Positions 1-11,300 of a DNA stretch of 64,000 nucleotides are shown piece by piece. The stretch covers positions 31,763 to 95,762 of the forward strand of contig JAKSZP010009549.1 in the NCBI GenBank assembly GCA_022478985.1, given 5' to 3'. The DNA comes from Massospora cicadina. Taxonomy: Eukaryota > Entomophthoromycota > Entomophthoromycetes > Entomophthorales > Entomophthoraceae. The first letter of the stretch is position 1. Each line of letters starts with the position of its first letter. Below the pieces are notes generated by a model. It was not told where the DNA came from. It saw only the letters and a program-made list of their open reading frames with translations, and made no database searches. A program made the position numbers and the translations under genes.

Positions 1-2
1 CT

Positions 3-650
3 CAACACGGCTGCCCACGGATCATCCTTTCTGATCATGGGTTAAATTTTACTGCTCAAATAGTTTAAGAAATAAACTTACCTTTTCTACACCAAACAGA
101 CATTTGCACTTTATATAATCTCTCCATTAATGGAACAGTGTAGCGAGCTAATGGTATGTAAGTCTCTATTTCTAGGAAAAATGGCAGCCACTGATCCAAT
201 GCATAAAAATCTACTATATCTAACGCTGCTATTAGCTTATCAAATCAGTTATTATCACATAAATAAAGTGTCTTCATTTCAATACTTATATGGTGAGATT
301 TAACTTACCAAGTACCATTCAAATTTTATTAAAAGGTTCAGTTCCTGAAAATTCTGATCTTTTAATGTGAACTGTGGCTGATGGAATAATTTAGTTGCAA
401 GCAATTGCCACTGATGGAATTCTCAACCACTTCACAGGAAACCAATAACTAAATTTTCACTTCCCAGATCTACCAGTTTAACAATTAGGAGATCTAGTCC
501 TTTTTTCCCATATATGCGCTTGAGATCAAACTGATAATCTTGGAGTATCTTGGTCTGGAGCCTATAAATTATTTACAAAGTTAGATCCAAGATATTTTAT
601 TGCAGACATCACCTAAGGTACTGTTGTTAATTCGCCATAGTAAGTTTCAT
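3..650 (+). pseudogene. Degenerate Ty3/gypsy integrase fragment (core and C-terminal domain)
   Basis: Frame-shifted translation shows an integrase catalytic-core segment, HGCPRIILSDHGLNFTAQ, at 3-70. A decayed equivalent of the YHPQxNGxVERxNG block follows near 120-160, then AYQISYYHINKVSSFQYLYG at 235-295, the conserved block near the end of gypsy integrase cores. A C-terminal domain (GDLVLFSH, then SWSGAYKLFTKLDPRYFIAD) lies at 487-610. Stops and indels interrupt every frame, so no protein can be made. The element enters from outside the window, so its class within Ty3/gypsy and its LTR are not visible. A purine-rich stretch at 672-690 (GATCTTGAGAGGGAATT) could be its polypurine tract. Confidence 0.75.
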
Positions 651-1239
651 GCCCTTATGACCCTCTACAATAGGATCTTGAGAGGGAATTATTGGTATTT
701 GTAATGCAAAAATAGCTGAAACTAACCATGTTATAATCAAACTTTGATGAGAATTTAGCAATCCCCATTGACTGTTAAGGTAATCAATTGACAATGTTAA
801 AATTAATTAAAAAGTGCTAATTCTCTATGATCCTATGTCTAATGATAGGATGTTAATAGAGAATTGTCACCTTTAAAATTCCAGCCAGTTGAACCTTAAA
901 ACTGGCTTATACACCAACAGAGGTTAAAAATCCAAGTCATGAGGTACCTAAAAATCTCCTTAACGTCAAGTTCCAACCAATATCCTTTAAATATCAAAAG
1001 GTTTTAAGTTTTAAAGAATCTTGAATCTAAAACTGTCTCAATTTCACCATAAGTCAACACATTCATTTTAATTTTTATAAAACTATTGCAATCTTCAATT
1101 CAGGACAACTTTGGTCCCAATCTTAAATAAAATAATAAATTATGCTATTTATCAAGAAATTCAATAATGATAATATTGGTGACTTGTCATAATAATAAAC
1201 GGAATCAAGTAGTTTTTTATTAAAAATGTTCAACTCATT
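651..1239. other. A+T-rich stretch, possible decayed 3' LTR
   Basis: No coding signal. The position just downstream of the integrase C-terminus and of a purine tract would suit a 3' LTR, but no partner LTR is in the window. It contains a 47-bp hairpin at 819-865 with arms AATTCTCTAT and ATAGAGAATT and an inner ATCCTAT/ATAGGAT pair. Confidence 0.35.
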
Positions 1240-2680
1240 GTTCTAGGACTCTCCTATAGTGACCTCTGTGGTGCTTTCAGTCTTGATTAGAGGCGTAATG
1301 GTGGAGGTGTCAGCATTAAGAGCCTCTGCCTTCATGTTGACCTCTCTTTTCCTGACTGTTTACATTTCCGCCTTTTCTGACCAACATTTAAGGCACTCCA
1401 CCTTAGTGTGTCAGCGGCCTTTATAATAAGACAACTGGATATCATCTTATTCTTGGACTCTAGCGCGTGAAATCTGGTTCTAATTGAAGCCCAAACCATG
1501 GAGGGGTGCTTGTTCAGAATGTATGGAGGAATCTTGGTGAATGCCTCCTTGACATCGCAGATGCAGGTGAAGGTTTGTTTATATACCTACCATATATGTT
1601 GAACTTTGGGCCACCTTTTGAGGGAAGAAAATATGTTATTAATAGCGTCAACTAAGATAATTGAATCAAAAGTAACTAGAGATTGTGCACTTAAATAAAA
1701 ACAGAATGAAAAGTCAGAGGAGTTCTTTGACTTTGTTGAGGAAAATAACCATAAAACCTTGCTTTTGACTCAAGAGCATCTGATCAGAGCCAAAGCTTTT
1801 GTGATAGCGCAGTATTTACTTGTGCACAGGTTTGAAATTCCTGTGTGAGGAGCCAAAATCTCCTGAGATTCCCCATATAGTCAAGAATGGATATCTTTGA
1901 CCTTCAGGCAATTGATATCCTATTCCATAGCGCTTTCATAGGCATTTAAAAGGATTCAATGCTTTCTTGGTCTATAATAAACAGGTTCTTAAAGACGAGT
2001 CAAAAGTTGATCAAGCTGGTGTAGAGAGGGCATGAATGCCATTATTGATAACCTGACTAGGCTTGGTAGGATCCAATTTGGCAAAAAATGGGGGGGGGGT
2101 TTGCTGGTTAATTGTCATTAAATCTTCTCTAATTCATTCTGCAACATGTTCTAGTACCTTTTAAGTGTTCTGGCGTTAACCTTCTTATTAAGTGAGATTA
2201 CAATTACAAGATTTCAAACTAACAGAAACTGATATAGGCATCAGTATTTGTGAATATGTATCCCATCTTGTTGAGGCATTTTTCAATAAATTAGCATGAA
2301 CTCTCAGACATTCTCCACTTTAAAGTCAAGGGTGCCTATATGGATTCCTAGGCTGTTAGCTGAGGTGAAATATTAGGACTTTTTTATTTCTAATAATCCT
2401 TTGTTTGGCCCATTTGCAAATAAAGATGCGTGATGGCTCCCCCTTTTTGGGTTGGGCATACTAGTGCTAAAAAAGTCAAGGGCGCCTAAGATAATAGCAT
2501 GGTTGATGGGGTTTCCATCTGGGTAAACTCCACATCTGTGAGTGATATTTTCAAGCCAGTTCCAATTTCCTCTAACCTCTTGAGCATTTCGCCATGTTAA
2601 GGTTCCTTAGTAAGTTCAGCTGGAGGAGCAGGTGATCTAGGAGACCCAGGGGGCCTAGGGGCCCCCTGGTGCCAAGTTAT
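1240..2680 (-). pseudogene. Decayed retroelement gag/ORF1-like region
   Basis: Read on the minus strand, three features follow one another. First comes a proline/glycine-rich start (GPLGPPGSPRSPAPPAELTK, about 2610-2665). A long poorly conserved middle follows. Then a cysteine/histidine cluster (YYKGR-stop-HTKVECLKCW, about 1375-1430) looks like a broken CCHC zinc knuckle, trailed by a Thr/Ser-rich tail ending near 1240. This order is usual for a gag or LINE ORF1 nucleocapsid protein. There are stops in every frame and I cannot match it to the other families here. It could be the 5' part of an unrelated retroelement. Confidence 0.35.
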
Positions 2681-3363
2681 TCTTAAACCTCATGGAGACC
2701 TTTGGCCCTTTAGGACCCTTTAATGACTGTATCTCTTTGGTACTGAAGCTAATTAAGCAGGGCCTCTACATGACTTAAAACTTATGTAAAGTAGATTTAA
2801 TGTTTGATTCTGGCTGTAATCTCTGAAGCGGAATTCTCAAACATATTCATATACCTCAGAGACTACACTCTGCGGTCTCTGAGTAAGGTGGGTAAATATA
2901 CACCCAGCAATCCCAGTGTCAAGAAAATGATTTGGCCTCAGGCATCGTTAATAAGGCTTTTATTCTGATTAGCTTCTCAATTGTTACAAACATATGTGGA
3001 GGCAGTTTCATAAAAATTGACCAGGTTGGAATTAAGGCTTTGGAATAATCCTAACTGGCTATTTAGCTCCTAATGATTTAAACCTACCACTTGGAGTAGA
3101 TGATGAAAAGCAGGATGGATAAACTGCAAAAAGGTAGGTCTCTTCTCAACTAATCAACTCATTATTAGCTAAGGAAGACAAGTTGTTAGGAATAAGGGGT
3201 TTAGACACTTGTCCGCTTTTTTAAAGTCATGAGACTCAAAGATCCTGGGTGCTGGATCATAAGTTTTTAGCTTTCCTTGAATGGAAAGACTTCACTTAGG
3301 ATAAATTCCTTGAGTGGTAAATACTAACTATTTTTTCATCCCTAAATGAATATAGGTAGGCCA
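2681..3363. other. Non-coding A+T-rich gap
   Basis: No supported gene. A perfect 9-bp inverted repeat, CTCAGAGAC/GTCTCTGAG, spans 2855-2883 with an 11-nt loop. The TSD of LINE-B copy B1 starts at 3364. Confidence 0.4.
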
Positions 3364-3377
3364 AATTTAACTTAAAA

Positions 3378-5301
3378 GTTTTAAGTTTTATTTTAGGTAA
3401 GCTGACCAGGGATGGACATTACTGATAAAAATATAATGACCAAAAACACAAACCAAACGCCCTAAATGAGTGGCGAGACACCAAAACAAAAAGGAAAATT
3501 AACCTACCAGGTGTAGCAATTGTGAACTGCTTATCCCACTATGGCGGAGGGGGAGGGGGAGGGGGGATCAGGCAAATTAACAATTTCATCTTCACAAATG
3601 AAGATTCAGATCAACGCTGAGAGCAAAGGGTTTGGGCATCCGCATGAATGTGGGTTAAGAAAAAATAGAAAAGTGTTAATTTCTTTGGTAACAATATGGG
3701 CCTGGAGCACAGCCTCCAGGAATTCAGTAACATGGTTTTCAGCTTATATGCGTGCATCGGGAAGCTGGGAAAATTTTGTGATATTGGCTCTGGTGATACA
3801 TGTGGTGGGGGAAAATTCTTCCAGTGCAACAACTTACTTGATAGCAGAGGTGGCAGTTTCCCTTAATCATTCAATTTCCATCTTTGCAACTTTAGGAAAA
3901 TTGGCAGGGTAATTGCTTAAATGTAGCCCTTCATTAAATCAGTGACAGATAGTGCCATGTCTTTGTGGAGATGGCAGCTATCAGTAGAGGCCACGGCAGC
4001 CTTGGCAAGTTGATGGTCACTCAAGAATGGGGTAGCGGTGGGTTTGGGGACATTTTTTGGGTGAGAATGGGGCATCGAAATCTCAAGGTAGATACAGTTC
4101 CAAATTAATTGGAAAGTTGGGAGGTGGGACAATTTCCTCAGATTCAGTTAATTCATCCAATAAGTCCCAGGGATTTTGGTTGATCATGATTGATTTGGAG
4201 GGACGTGGTTTTGGTTGAATAAGTTTTGGGGTGTTAAATTGGTTGGATTGAATTTGGGTCAAAACCTGCTCCTCTCTAGGTATATTGTGAGAAATTTATC
4301 AATCTTGGGCTTTGGTTGACTAAGATTTTGTTGATTTTTGAGCGTTCTGCTGGAGGGGGTGGGGGCAGCCAAAATCCTCACTCAAACGCTGTTTGTGCGG
4401 CCTCATGTGTGGGCTTGGCGGATTCCGCTTGTTTTGAATTGTAGCTACAGTTTTTTTTGGAATGATCCAACTCATGGCAGAGGGGGCAAATGGTGAAGCT
4501 GTTGTCAATACGAGCCCAAAAGAAGTGATCTGGTGCAGATGGGATATGGGAATGTGGTGGGATGTGAAGGGTTATGGTTGGCTGGTGGGGGGTGATTATG
4601 ACCATTGCCCATGGTGCCACTAACTGCCCAGATCCGCTCAGGACCAGGAAGTAGAGGATGGGGTCTGTGCCATATTTGGACAATCCTGTCATCAATTCTT
4701 CATAGTGTGTTTGAGGGGGAAGGTGCAAAGGAAGGTTTGCAAAGGTCACCACCAATGTGGTGTCACTGGGGAGGCGTGTACAGGTTGTGGTAATAGGTGT
4801 GTTTTTATATATTAAAGGCGTAGTTGCTGCAGCAGCTGCGTCCTCTTCAGTAGAAAAACAAATATCAAAATAGCCCTTATAAGGGCGGAAGTCAATAATT
4901 CCTGCTGGTGAAAACTTGGACGTTGCCAGCTCAATTATCATTTTGTTGGTATATGGGAAGAGACACCCATATTTGACTTGGAGGTAAAAGTGAATATTAG
5001 ATTGGGTTAAGGCAAGTGGATGGGGCAGGTTGGGTGGACTCACGTTAAGTGTAATAATAAGTCCCTTGGAGGGACAAATTGGCCTGATGCATTAGTTGGA
5101 CTGGATGAGCAAGTTCACACATGTTTGCCTGCTGGGCGAAGATGCTATCAGGTGGAGCGCTGCTGCCCCACGCTGGGGCAGCAGGTGGTGGATCTGCTGA
5201 CTTAAATGGAAAACTGATATGGTGTGGGTGGAGATGGAAAATTTATGGATGCTTTTAATAAATTCTCTCTAAAGTGATGTCAAGTGGAATGAAAACTTCC
5301 C
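3378..5301 (-). mobile_element. LINE-B copy B1, full-length ORF1-only retroposon
   Basis: The element is bounded by a 14-bp target-site duplication, AATTTAACTTAAAA, at 3364-3377 and 5302-5315. On the minus strand it runs 1924 bp and ends in TCCCTGGTCAGCTTACCTAA followed by an AATAAAAC tail. That terminus is shared with the LINE-A and other LINE-B copies. It carries one long gene, a CCHC ORF1-like protein, with no trace of endonuclease or reverse transcriptase. Variable-length A+T-rich duplications and an A-rich 3' end fit target-primed reverse transcription by LINE machinery supplied in trans. Copy B4 has exactly the same length, which supports these boundaries. Confidence 0.85.
3541..5200 (-). 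pseudogene. LINE-B ORF1-like CCHC protein (copy B1)
   Basis: The best-preserved part is an open frame from 5043 to 4378 (221 codons). It includes an RRM-like region, seen as IDFRPYKGYFDICFSTEEDA and then TTLVVTFANLPLHLPP, and a zinc knuckle CPLCHELDHSKKNC (C-x2-C-x4-H-x4-C, about 4448-4489) preceded by DHFFWARIDNSFTI. This order matches LINE-A ORF1 and suggests an RNA-binding, RNP-forming role. Upstream, to about 5200, an out-of-frame N-terminus is rich in Pro/Ala/Gly. Downstream, a family-specific C-terminal domain is legible in broken frames and ends in the conserved motif LPDPPSPSPSAIVG before the stop near 3540. Several frameshifts and stops make this copy inactive. Confidence 0.75.
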
Positions 5302-5922
5302 AATTTAACTTAAAAATGGCAAAAAGAGATTATAGTTTATTTTCTTAAACATGATTATATGGGAGATCACGGAGCTTTTCTTGGTAAATCTCCAAGCGTT
5401 CCAAGCTAAGATCTAAATCTTTAACTAATTTGGGATTCTGCAGCATGTTGTTCAATCTGTTAAATGGGATTCAATATCCATATAAATTGGGTCTGAACCT
5501 CAATATTAGGGGGTTTCAGAGAGTATTATTCAATCACATCATTCTGGGTTACCTCCAATATTAAAAGACTTTAGTTTTTCACCAGGATTATTCCTGATAT
5601 CAAAAGACCCCTGAAGTTTGCCGGGGATTATCCCAGATAATGGTTTCAACTTTTTAGCAGATCAGGTTCAATTCCCATCAATTTGACACACGAAATCCCA
5701 GATTTGGTCAGAAAACCCAACCTGAGACATAAAGCCTTAGTATGTAGGAAGGGACAGCAAAAGCTCTTGAACAACTGGAGTGGGTTTCAGTGGACTAGAT
5801 CCCATTAGGAAGCTGTTGTATTATAATGGCTAGGTTGTCAGTTTAAATGTAGTAAAGACTGTGGTTAAGTATGGGAAAGTTGTATTCAAAGGTGGCCCAA
5901 TATTTTAGGCTTTCAGATTAAA
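5302..5922. other. Non-coding gap between B1 and Gyp-A1
   Basis: The B1 duplication lies at 5302-5315. The rest is A+T-rich with short internal repeats around ATATTAAAAGACTTTAG and ATATCAAAAGACCCC (5560-5610). I see no gene. Confidence 0.4.
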
Positions 5923-6427
5923 TGGGCTGCGTCAAGATTTTGATATGACTAAACAAAAAGCTATAGTCATGGCAGATTTTAATTAGATTTGAGGCGAGCC
6001 TCAAGATAACATAATTGATATGTCAGTATATAAAGTATGTTACATTGAAGAAATAATGGTTTGGCGAATCAAGGAACTCTTGCAAAGTATCATTGTTCAA
6101 ATGAACTCAATAGATCTGAGAAAATAAGGATTTACTAAGTAGAAAATGTTGAATCTACCAAATAGCACTGAGGATTAATAGTCAAGCATGAGAGTGAGAA
6201 GGAGAAGGTTTTTATGAGAAAAGAAGAAGTAGTGGGGAAGTAAAAGAAGTAGCTATTAGTTGAATATTGAATAAAGTGTTATTTCCAGAGCAATAGCTCC
6301 CTATTAAGTCTCTATTATTATTAATTATCAAGGTCCAGTGATCCTCATATAGCTTGTCCATTGGCCAGTGGGTTTTACCCCATATGACCAGTTTGGCGGA
6401 GTCAGCCTAATCCAACGAAAGTTAATA
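5923..6427 (+). repeat. Gyp-A copy 1, 5' LTR
   Basis: About 505 bp, aligned by eye with 23935-24437. Shared landmarks are TTTTGATATGAC near the start, GCATGAGAGTGAGAAG, TTTTTATGAGAAAA, TTGAATAAAGTG (likely polyadenylation signal), CCCTATTAAGTCT and GGGTTTTACCC near the end. It terminates in GTTAATA just before the primer-binding site. Confidence 0.8.
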
Positions 6428-6428
6428 G

Positions 6429-6444
6429 TGGCGCCCACTACAGG
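6429..6444 (+). promoter_or_regulatory. Primer-binding site of Gyp-A1
   Basis: TGGCGCCCACTACAGG begins one base after the LTR. It is a variant of the TGGTGCTCACTACAGG site of the other LTR elements here. The leading TGG is complementary to the CCA end of a tRNA primer. Confidence 0.7.
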
Positions 6445-6479
6445 AGGACCATTGATCAACTTATTATTAAACAGTTTAT

Positions 6480-7920
6480 ATTTGCCAGCACCATGGTGCA
6501 ACTGGATCAACATGTGAAGGTATGTTTAATTTTATTGAATTATCTTAATACGCTGAGCTGAAGCTTGCCTTAGATACACTACTCCAGGCTCAAAAAATGT
6601 TTTTCCAAGAAAATAAATGTATAACCAAGCAGCTCGCCAATGCTTTTCACCAAATGCACCTGTTGGGTGACCAAACAAGCCAGTTAGCCGACCTCTTGAG
6701 CAGCACTATCAAGTGGCTATACTGTGCAGAGTGTAAATATAATAAAGTTGTTAGGGAGGAGGAGATCTGCAGCGACAAGCTTCACTCATTTAATTTTAAC
6801 TGAAGCATACATGGGGCTTCTAAGAGGTTTGTTTTTGTAGAAGGAGCTTTCAATTAGCGGAAAGCTAAACTGTTATTATCTTCTTTGGATGCTGAAAGTG
6901 CCAATCAGGTCACATGTTACCTTACAAATAGTACTTTAACTTATTAAAAGGGAAGGAGACTGTGTTCTGTCTGTTTGGGGTCATGACAAAAATGACTCAG
7001 CGCAAGGCAGAGTTTTTGACAATTCATTTCAAAAAATGAGTCTTTGGTGGAATTTGTGGACTAGTTTACAATAGAAGCTCATGTGCTGGTGGAAGCGAAT
7101 ATCTTTTCTAATGAGAAAGTGGGCATAGGAATGACGGCGGCTGTCAAGCCAGATTAGACCTGTATAATGATATTCATACTTTCTTGATAAGGATGCGGAG
7201 CTATAAAAAATTGTTAGTCATTTACTCCATTTATCTGCCACTTTTAGTGCTACCAATGTGAAATGGAAAGCCCCTGCAAACACTACTGAAACCCCCCAAT
7301 ATTGGAGCAACAACGACTTGAGTTTAATCTGCTGGGAATACTCAACCCCTTAACGCTTTGGAAAGTCCTTTCTTCCCCCATTATTATCAACCATATCGTC
7401 CTCAGATGAGTTACCATTTATCAAGTAATTTTAGACCTGGAGCTATGGGTGTAATGCAGAAATGAGTGCTTTTATGAATATTTGTTTTTCATGTGGCAAC
7501 GAGGACATTATGCAGCTTGCTGTCCAGGAAAACTGAATGTCAATGCAGTACCAGTTGTTATGAACAAACAGGGAAAAGGTTAAGCAGAGTAGAGACGGGA
7601 TGTTCAACTTCTGCTGATTCAAATCTGTCTGTCCCAAATGATTTTAAAGAGTTGTTTTGTTCTATACCCAATAATAACACTGACATTCTATTGTATCAAC
7701 AGATCTTCTATGATATATTGGCCTTAAGACGAGGGAGAGACACCAATAATGTGGACATGGAGTTCCACTGAGATGTGCAAAAGCCATACGCCTGGCAAAT
7801 GCTTGAGTGGAATGCACAGTTGATGGGTAACCTTTAACCCATGTCGCAGCTCTAGAGGGGTAGAAGTGGCGATTCCGCCTGAATAAATTGCCCAAGAGTA
7901 TCACATATCATTGCTAGAAT
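6480..7920 (+). pseudogene. Gyp-A1 gag, decayed
   Basis: Gag supplies the capsid and nucleocapsid of the virus-like particle. A capsid-like stretch is spread over several frames (6590-7200) and parallels the better preserved copy 2 gag. The nucleocapsid zinc knuckle is recognisable at about 7478-7520 as CFSCG then RGHYAACCPGKLN, a C-x2-C-x4-H-x4-C motif split by a one-base frameshift between G and RGH. After it, an open stretch to 7771 corresponds to the gag-protease linker of copy 2 (VETGCSTSADSNLSVPND against VEMGCSTSAKLNSLVSN). No intact start or frame remains. Confidence 0.65.
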
Positions 7921-8019
7921 TCTCAATTTTCTAAAAAACCAAAAGCCCATGGATGTTTATGCATTGAACCACCATGGTATTTCTTATTTGGAATTTACAT
8001 ACTGTGACATGTTTGTACA

Positions 8020-8357
8020 AAATACCAAAATCCAGGAAACTATTGATACTGGCGCTCCCATCAAAAACTATCCACCAAGCTCGTAGCTAAGCTTCCAATG
8101 AAGCCAGATGTGGATTACAGAATAGTGTATGGGACCGTGGGTAACAGAGCACTGTGTCAGAGGGTGCATACAGAACATTGCCTTTGAGGTTTCAGTCAGT
8201 TGGCACATCCACTCCAGCAGTGGTGCTGCCTAATAATAACTATGACATGTTGATTAGCGCTGAATTTATGCGGCGCTTTGGGGCCGTGATCAATATGGTG
8301 GATGAAACCATCAGTATCCAAGGACAAAAGATTCTCATCTATTTTACTTCCAGCTAA
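8020..8357 (+). pseudogene. Gyp-A1 aspartic protease, decayed
   Basis: The retropepsin active site is visible as TIDTGAP at about 8041-8062. It is followed after a frameshift by an open 67-codon stretch (8154-8357) containing VVLPNNNYDMLISAEFMRRF, the second half of a retropepsin-like fold. The family protease matures Gag-Pol. The residues after DTGAP are frameshifted, so the enzyme is dead. Its position between gag and RT is normal for Ty3/gypsy. Confidence 0.7.
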
Positions 8358-8639
8358 ATCCTGGAAGATCCAATCTTCTCAAGTCAAATTAATATCGCAT
8401 ATAGTGTTGGAGTGATTCTTGTAAGATATTAGTAGATGAAGCAGAGGACATGAATGTTTCCTATCCAGATTTATGAGTACAATGGTATTTCACTTTGAGC
8501 GGCAAGTGCTTTAAGTATTCCTTCTGGGTATCAGGTCAAAAATAGGGATGAAACACATAATAGATATCCTTGAAGGCCTATATGGTGATATTATGGGGCC
8601 CTACCAGCAATCGTAGCTCAAACCCCATGTGGCACCAGG

Positions 8640-9620
8640 GCTCTTGTTACCAGGGCAAGGGGAAGTGAAAGTGTAGATAGACAATCTGCAGAAATAATCT
8701 ATGAAGGTTCAGTGTCATCGAGTGGGTGCTTATCTGAATCTGGTTCATATCAATGAGGTCCAACAGATACATGACTTTGGTTTTTGGAAAGATCTTGGGT
8801 TACCTTTGAAACCCTCATCTGGCGTAATGACTGTAATTACACGGGAAGCTCTACCTGATTTGTTATTGTACCAGAAGGACCAGGTGATGGATCTGTTTGA
8901 TTAATACCAAATCACCTTTGAATCTGATGATCATGACTTGATGTGCATGCAGGATTATGCATCAGTTGGACATGGGAGATCACCATCCTATCCAATCATG
9001 GCCTATCCGTCGCTCAAAGGCAGCGGAAGAGGTTGTATCCACTGAGATAGATAAAGCGGTGGATTAGGGAATGTTAGAGCCCTCAAAGAGTCCCTGGGCG
9101 TCCCCAGAGCTAATCATCAAAAAAGAAAGATGGTACCAATTGAGCATTAATCTATTACTGGAAGCTTAACAGCATTACAAAAAAAGACTCATAGCTGCTT
9201 CTTCAAATTTATGATGCCTTAGATTGTTTAGGAGGCGCCAAATATTTCTCTGCTATGGACTTGATATTGGGGTACTAGAAAATCGAGTTGCCAGCAGCAG
9301 AACAAGAGAAGTGTGCTATAATCACCTCAAAAGGGTTGTCCAGCCTACACGTATGCCACAAGGTTGTGCAATGCCCCAGCTATGTTCCAGCGGGTTATAA
9401 ATACTATTTTGGATGATCTAAAGCTGCCTTGCATTCTAGTCTACCTTGTCAATATTAATGTGTTCGCATGGACACTTACAGATCATATCGCTCACTTGGA
9501 ACAAAAGTTCTGCCAACTCGCTGAAGCTAACTAAAAATTAAGCCCTGCAAGTGCCACATTCCTAAGGAGCAGTTGGAATGCTCAGGTGTGTAGTCGACTC
9601 AAAATGGCTCAGTCCTCAGT
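8640..9620 (+). pseudogene. Gyp-A1 reverse transcriptase, decayed
   Basis: The linker before RT (VQCHRVGAYLNLVHINEVQQ, 8704-8763) and the start of RT (HPIQSWPIRRSKAAEEVVS-like, about 8985-9035) precede palm motifs. These include NYFSAMDL-like KYFSAMDLILGY (9238-9275) and FxxTRMPQGCAMPQLCSS-like remnants. The catalytic YLDD box reads YLVN at 9442-9453, so both metal-binding aspartates are lost. Multiple in-frame stops are present. RT copies the element RNA into DNA. This copy cannot. Confidence 0.8.
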
Positions 9621-9749
9621 TGGAAAAAGAGGAAGCTATCCACAAGATGACATAGCTGGGTAACAAAAGGGGTATTCAGGTGTTTTTGGGATGGGTTGGT
9701 TATTATCAGTGGTTCATTCCAATTTCAGTTGTATCAGGGCTCTGCTCTT

Positions 9750-10245
9750 TGAGTTACTAAAGAAAAAAGTTACCATTGATTGGAAGAAACGATGTCAATC
9801 TGCTTTTTAATGTCTTATGAACTGTATATGCTAGCGCGCCTGTTTTATGATGCCCAAATTTTGGGAAGGAATTTGTTGTATGAACGGATGCTTCCCTTTC
9901 CGCTGTAGGGGCCATGCTATCCCAAAAGGATGACGACGGTGTGGAGCATCCCATCGCATATTGTAGCTGAAATTTAGCAGGCCATGAACGTAATTAAACC
10001 TTGAGTGAGTGAGAGTGCTTAGCAGTGAGTTATTCATATAAACAAATTCTGAGTCTAACTCCAAAGAGTTGAATTCTAAGTGGTTATGTACTATGCACCA
10101 ATGTGGTGGCTGCAGAATCTGTGGGAACCAGATTGGCGGCTCGCATGATGGTCCCTGAAGCTCCAGCATATGATTTTGAGATTGTACACCAGCCTGGGGC
10201 AAAGCACCAGAACGTGGACTGCCTCTCACGCCTACCAACTGTCAC
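9750..10245 (+). pseudogene. Gyp-A1 RNase H domain, decayed
   Basis: Homology to the copy 2 RNase H is legible in fragments: DWKKRCQSAF-like residues near 9780, FGKEFVVxTDASLSAVGAMLSQKDDDGVEHP at 9860-9955, and the C-terminal FEIVHQPGAKHQNVDCLSRL at 10173-10232. The last block is the hallmark gypsy RNase H end before the connection to integrase. Stops and frameshifts lie throughout. Confidence 0.7.
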
Positions 10246-10249
10246 TATT

Positions 10250-11300
10250 ATGGTGGAATTGGCGGACATAATGTATAAAAAGATGGTTGCAGGAAACTAT
10301 AATGATGAACTGCCAGAAGTGATTAAAGTATTGGATAGCTTATACAGGATACATTCTTGCACACGGGGAACTATATAAGTGAATTGGTGTATCAACGATG
10401 AGTTTCCCAAAAACTTCTGCTAGACCTGAAATTATTATGGGTGCTCATAGAGCGGTAGGTCATGGAGGGTTGCAAAAAAACGCTGGAGCTCTTAAAACCC
10501 CAGTACTATTAGGAGAGTATGCACTACAATGTGCTTGAAATGGCTAGCGTTGTCATCAATTCCAAGTGGAGAAATCATTCCACTGAAAGACCACCTACCA
10601 GCTTGTTAAGACTCTTTTTTCATGGCATACTATTACTCTGGATGTGGTGGGGCAGCTGCCAGCTGTTGTGAACCGCTCAAAGTATATGATAGTAGCCATT
10701 GACCATTTGACAAGATGGGTGAAAGCAAGGGCTATCAACGATTTAGGGGCTGTCACCACCGACAAGAGCATCCTGGAATGTGTCATAAAACAAAATGACT
10801 TTCTGCAATTCATCCTCACAGACAACGGAACCAATTTCACGCCACATATTCTGCCCAAGTTGAATGAATTAATGTCAATCCGCGGGGTCTTGCCTACACC
10901 CTACCACCCTGAATCTAATGAAATGTTGGATTGGGTCAACAAACCTTGGTCAATATTCTACGCAAACTTGTAAAGGATTGACCTTTGGAATGGAGTACCC
11001 TATTATCCACCGCTGTCTTTGTGTACAATATTATATACCACTCAGCAACTGATAAGAGCCCTTTTCGGCTTTTTTATGGAAGACATCTAGCGTTGCTGGC
11101 ATTTCTTTATTCCTGTGTGAGGTAAATTCAGAGTTGAGCCTTAATGCTACTTATCTGCCTTAACAAACATGTTGATTAAACTACAAAGTGCAGCATATTC
11201 CTCTATTCTAGCCAAGAAGGTCTGGGATCAGGAAGCTGACCAAGGTTGATGCAGCAGCCTTCCCCAGTTTGGGTTAAGATATCTTTTCCTGTTTCACGAC
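10250..11300 (+). pseudogene. Gyp-A1 integrase, interrupted at 11300 and resumed at 23746
   Basis: The zinc-binding N-terminus survives as GAHRAVGHGG (10439-10470). The catalytic core is open from 10644 to 10970. It has AIDHLTRWVKA (first Asp), ILTDNGTNFTPHIL (second Asp) and YHPESNEMLDWVN, where the catalytic Glu codon of YHPxxNGxVERVN has become Asp (10929-10931). YNIIYHSATDKSPFRLFYG at 11027-11082 closes the core. The C-terminal domain is cut by the Gyp-B insertion at 11300 and continues at 23746-23915 with IWIGQFEIIEKMGVNAY and GGQIINQVHMK. Integrase inserts the cDNA into chromosomes. This copy is inactive. Confidence 0.85.

Noticed and set aside
2745..2785. Possible 5S rRNA-like piece (CTGAAGCTAATTAAGCAGGGCC)
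   Set aside because: Only about 20 bases resemble the 5S internal control region; no flanking 5S sequence or terminator. Treated as chance.
3541..3912. Plus-strand 123-codon frame starting in a GGGGGA-rich stretch
   Set aside because: The G-rich start is the complement of the conserved PPDPPSPSP end of the LINE-B protein on the minus strand.
5826..5922. Alternative upstream start for the Gyp-A1 5' LTR near AGGTTGTCAG, with GGTTG after the 3' LTR as a possible duplication
   Set aside because: The extra ~95 bp has no counterpart in the 3' LTR, which begins at the polypurine tract.
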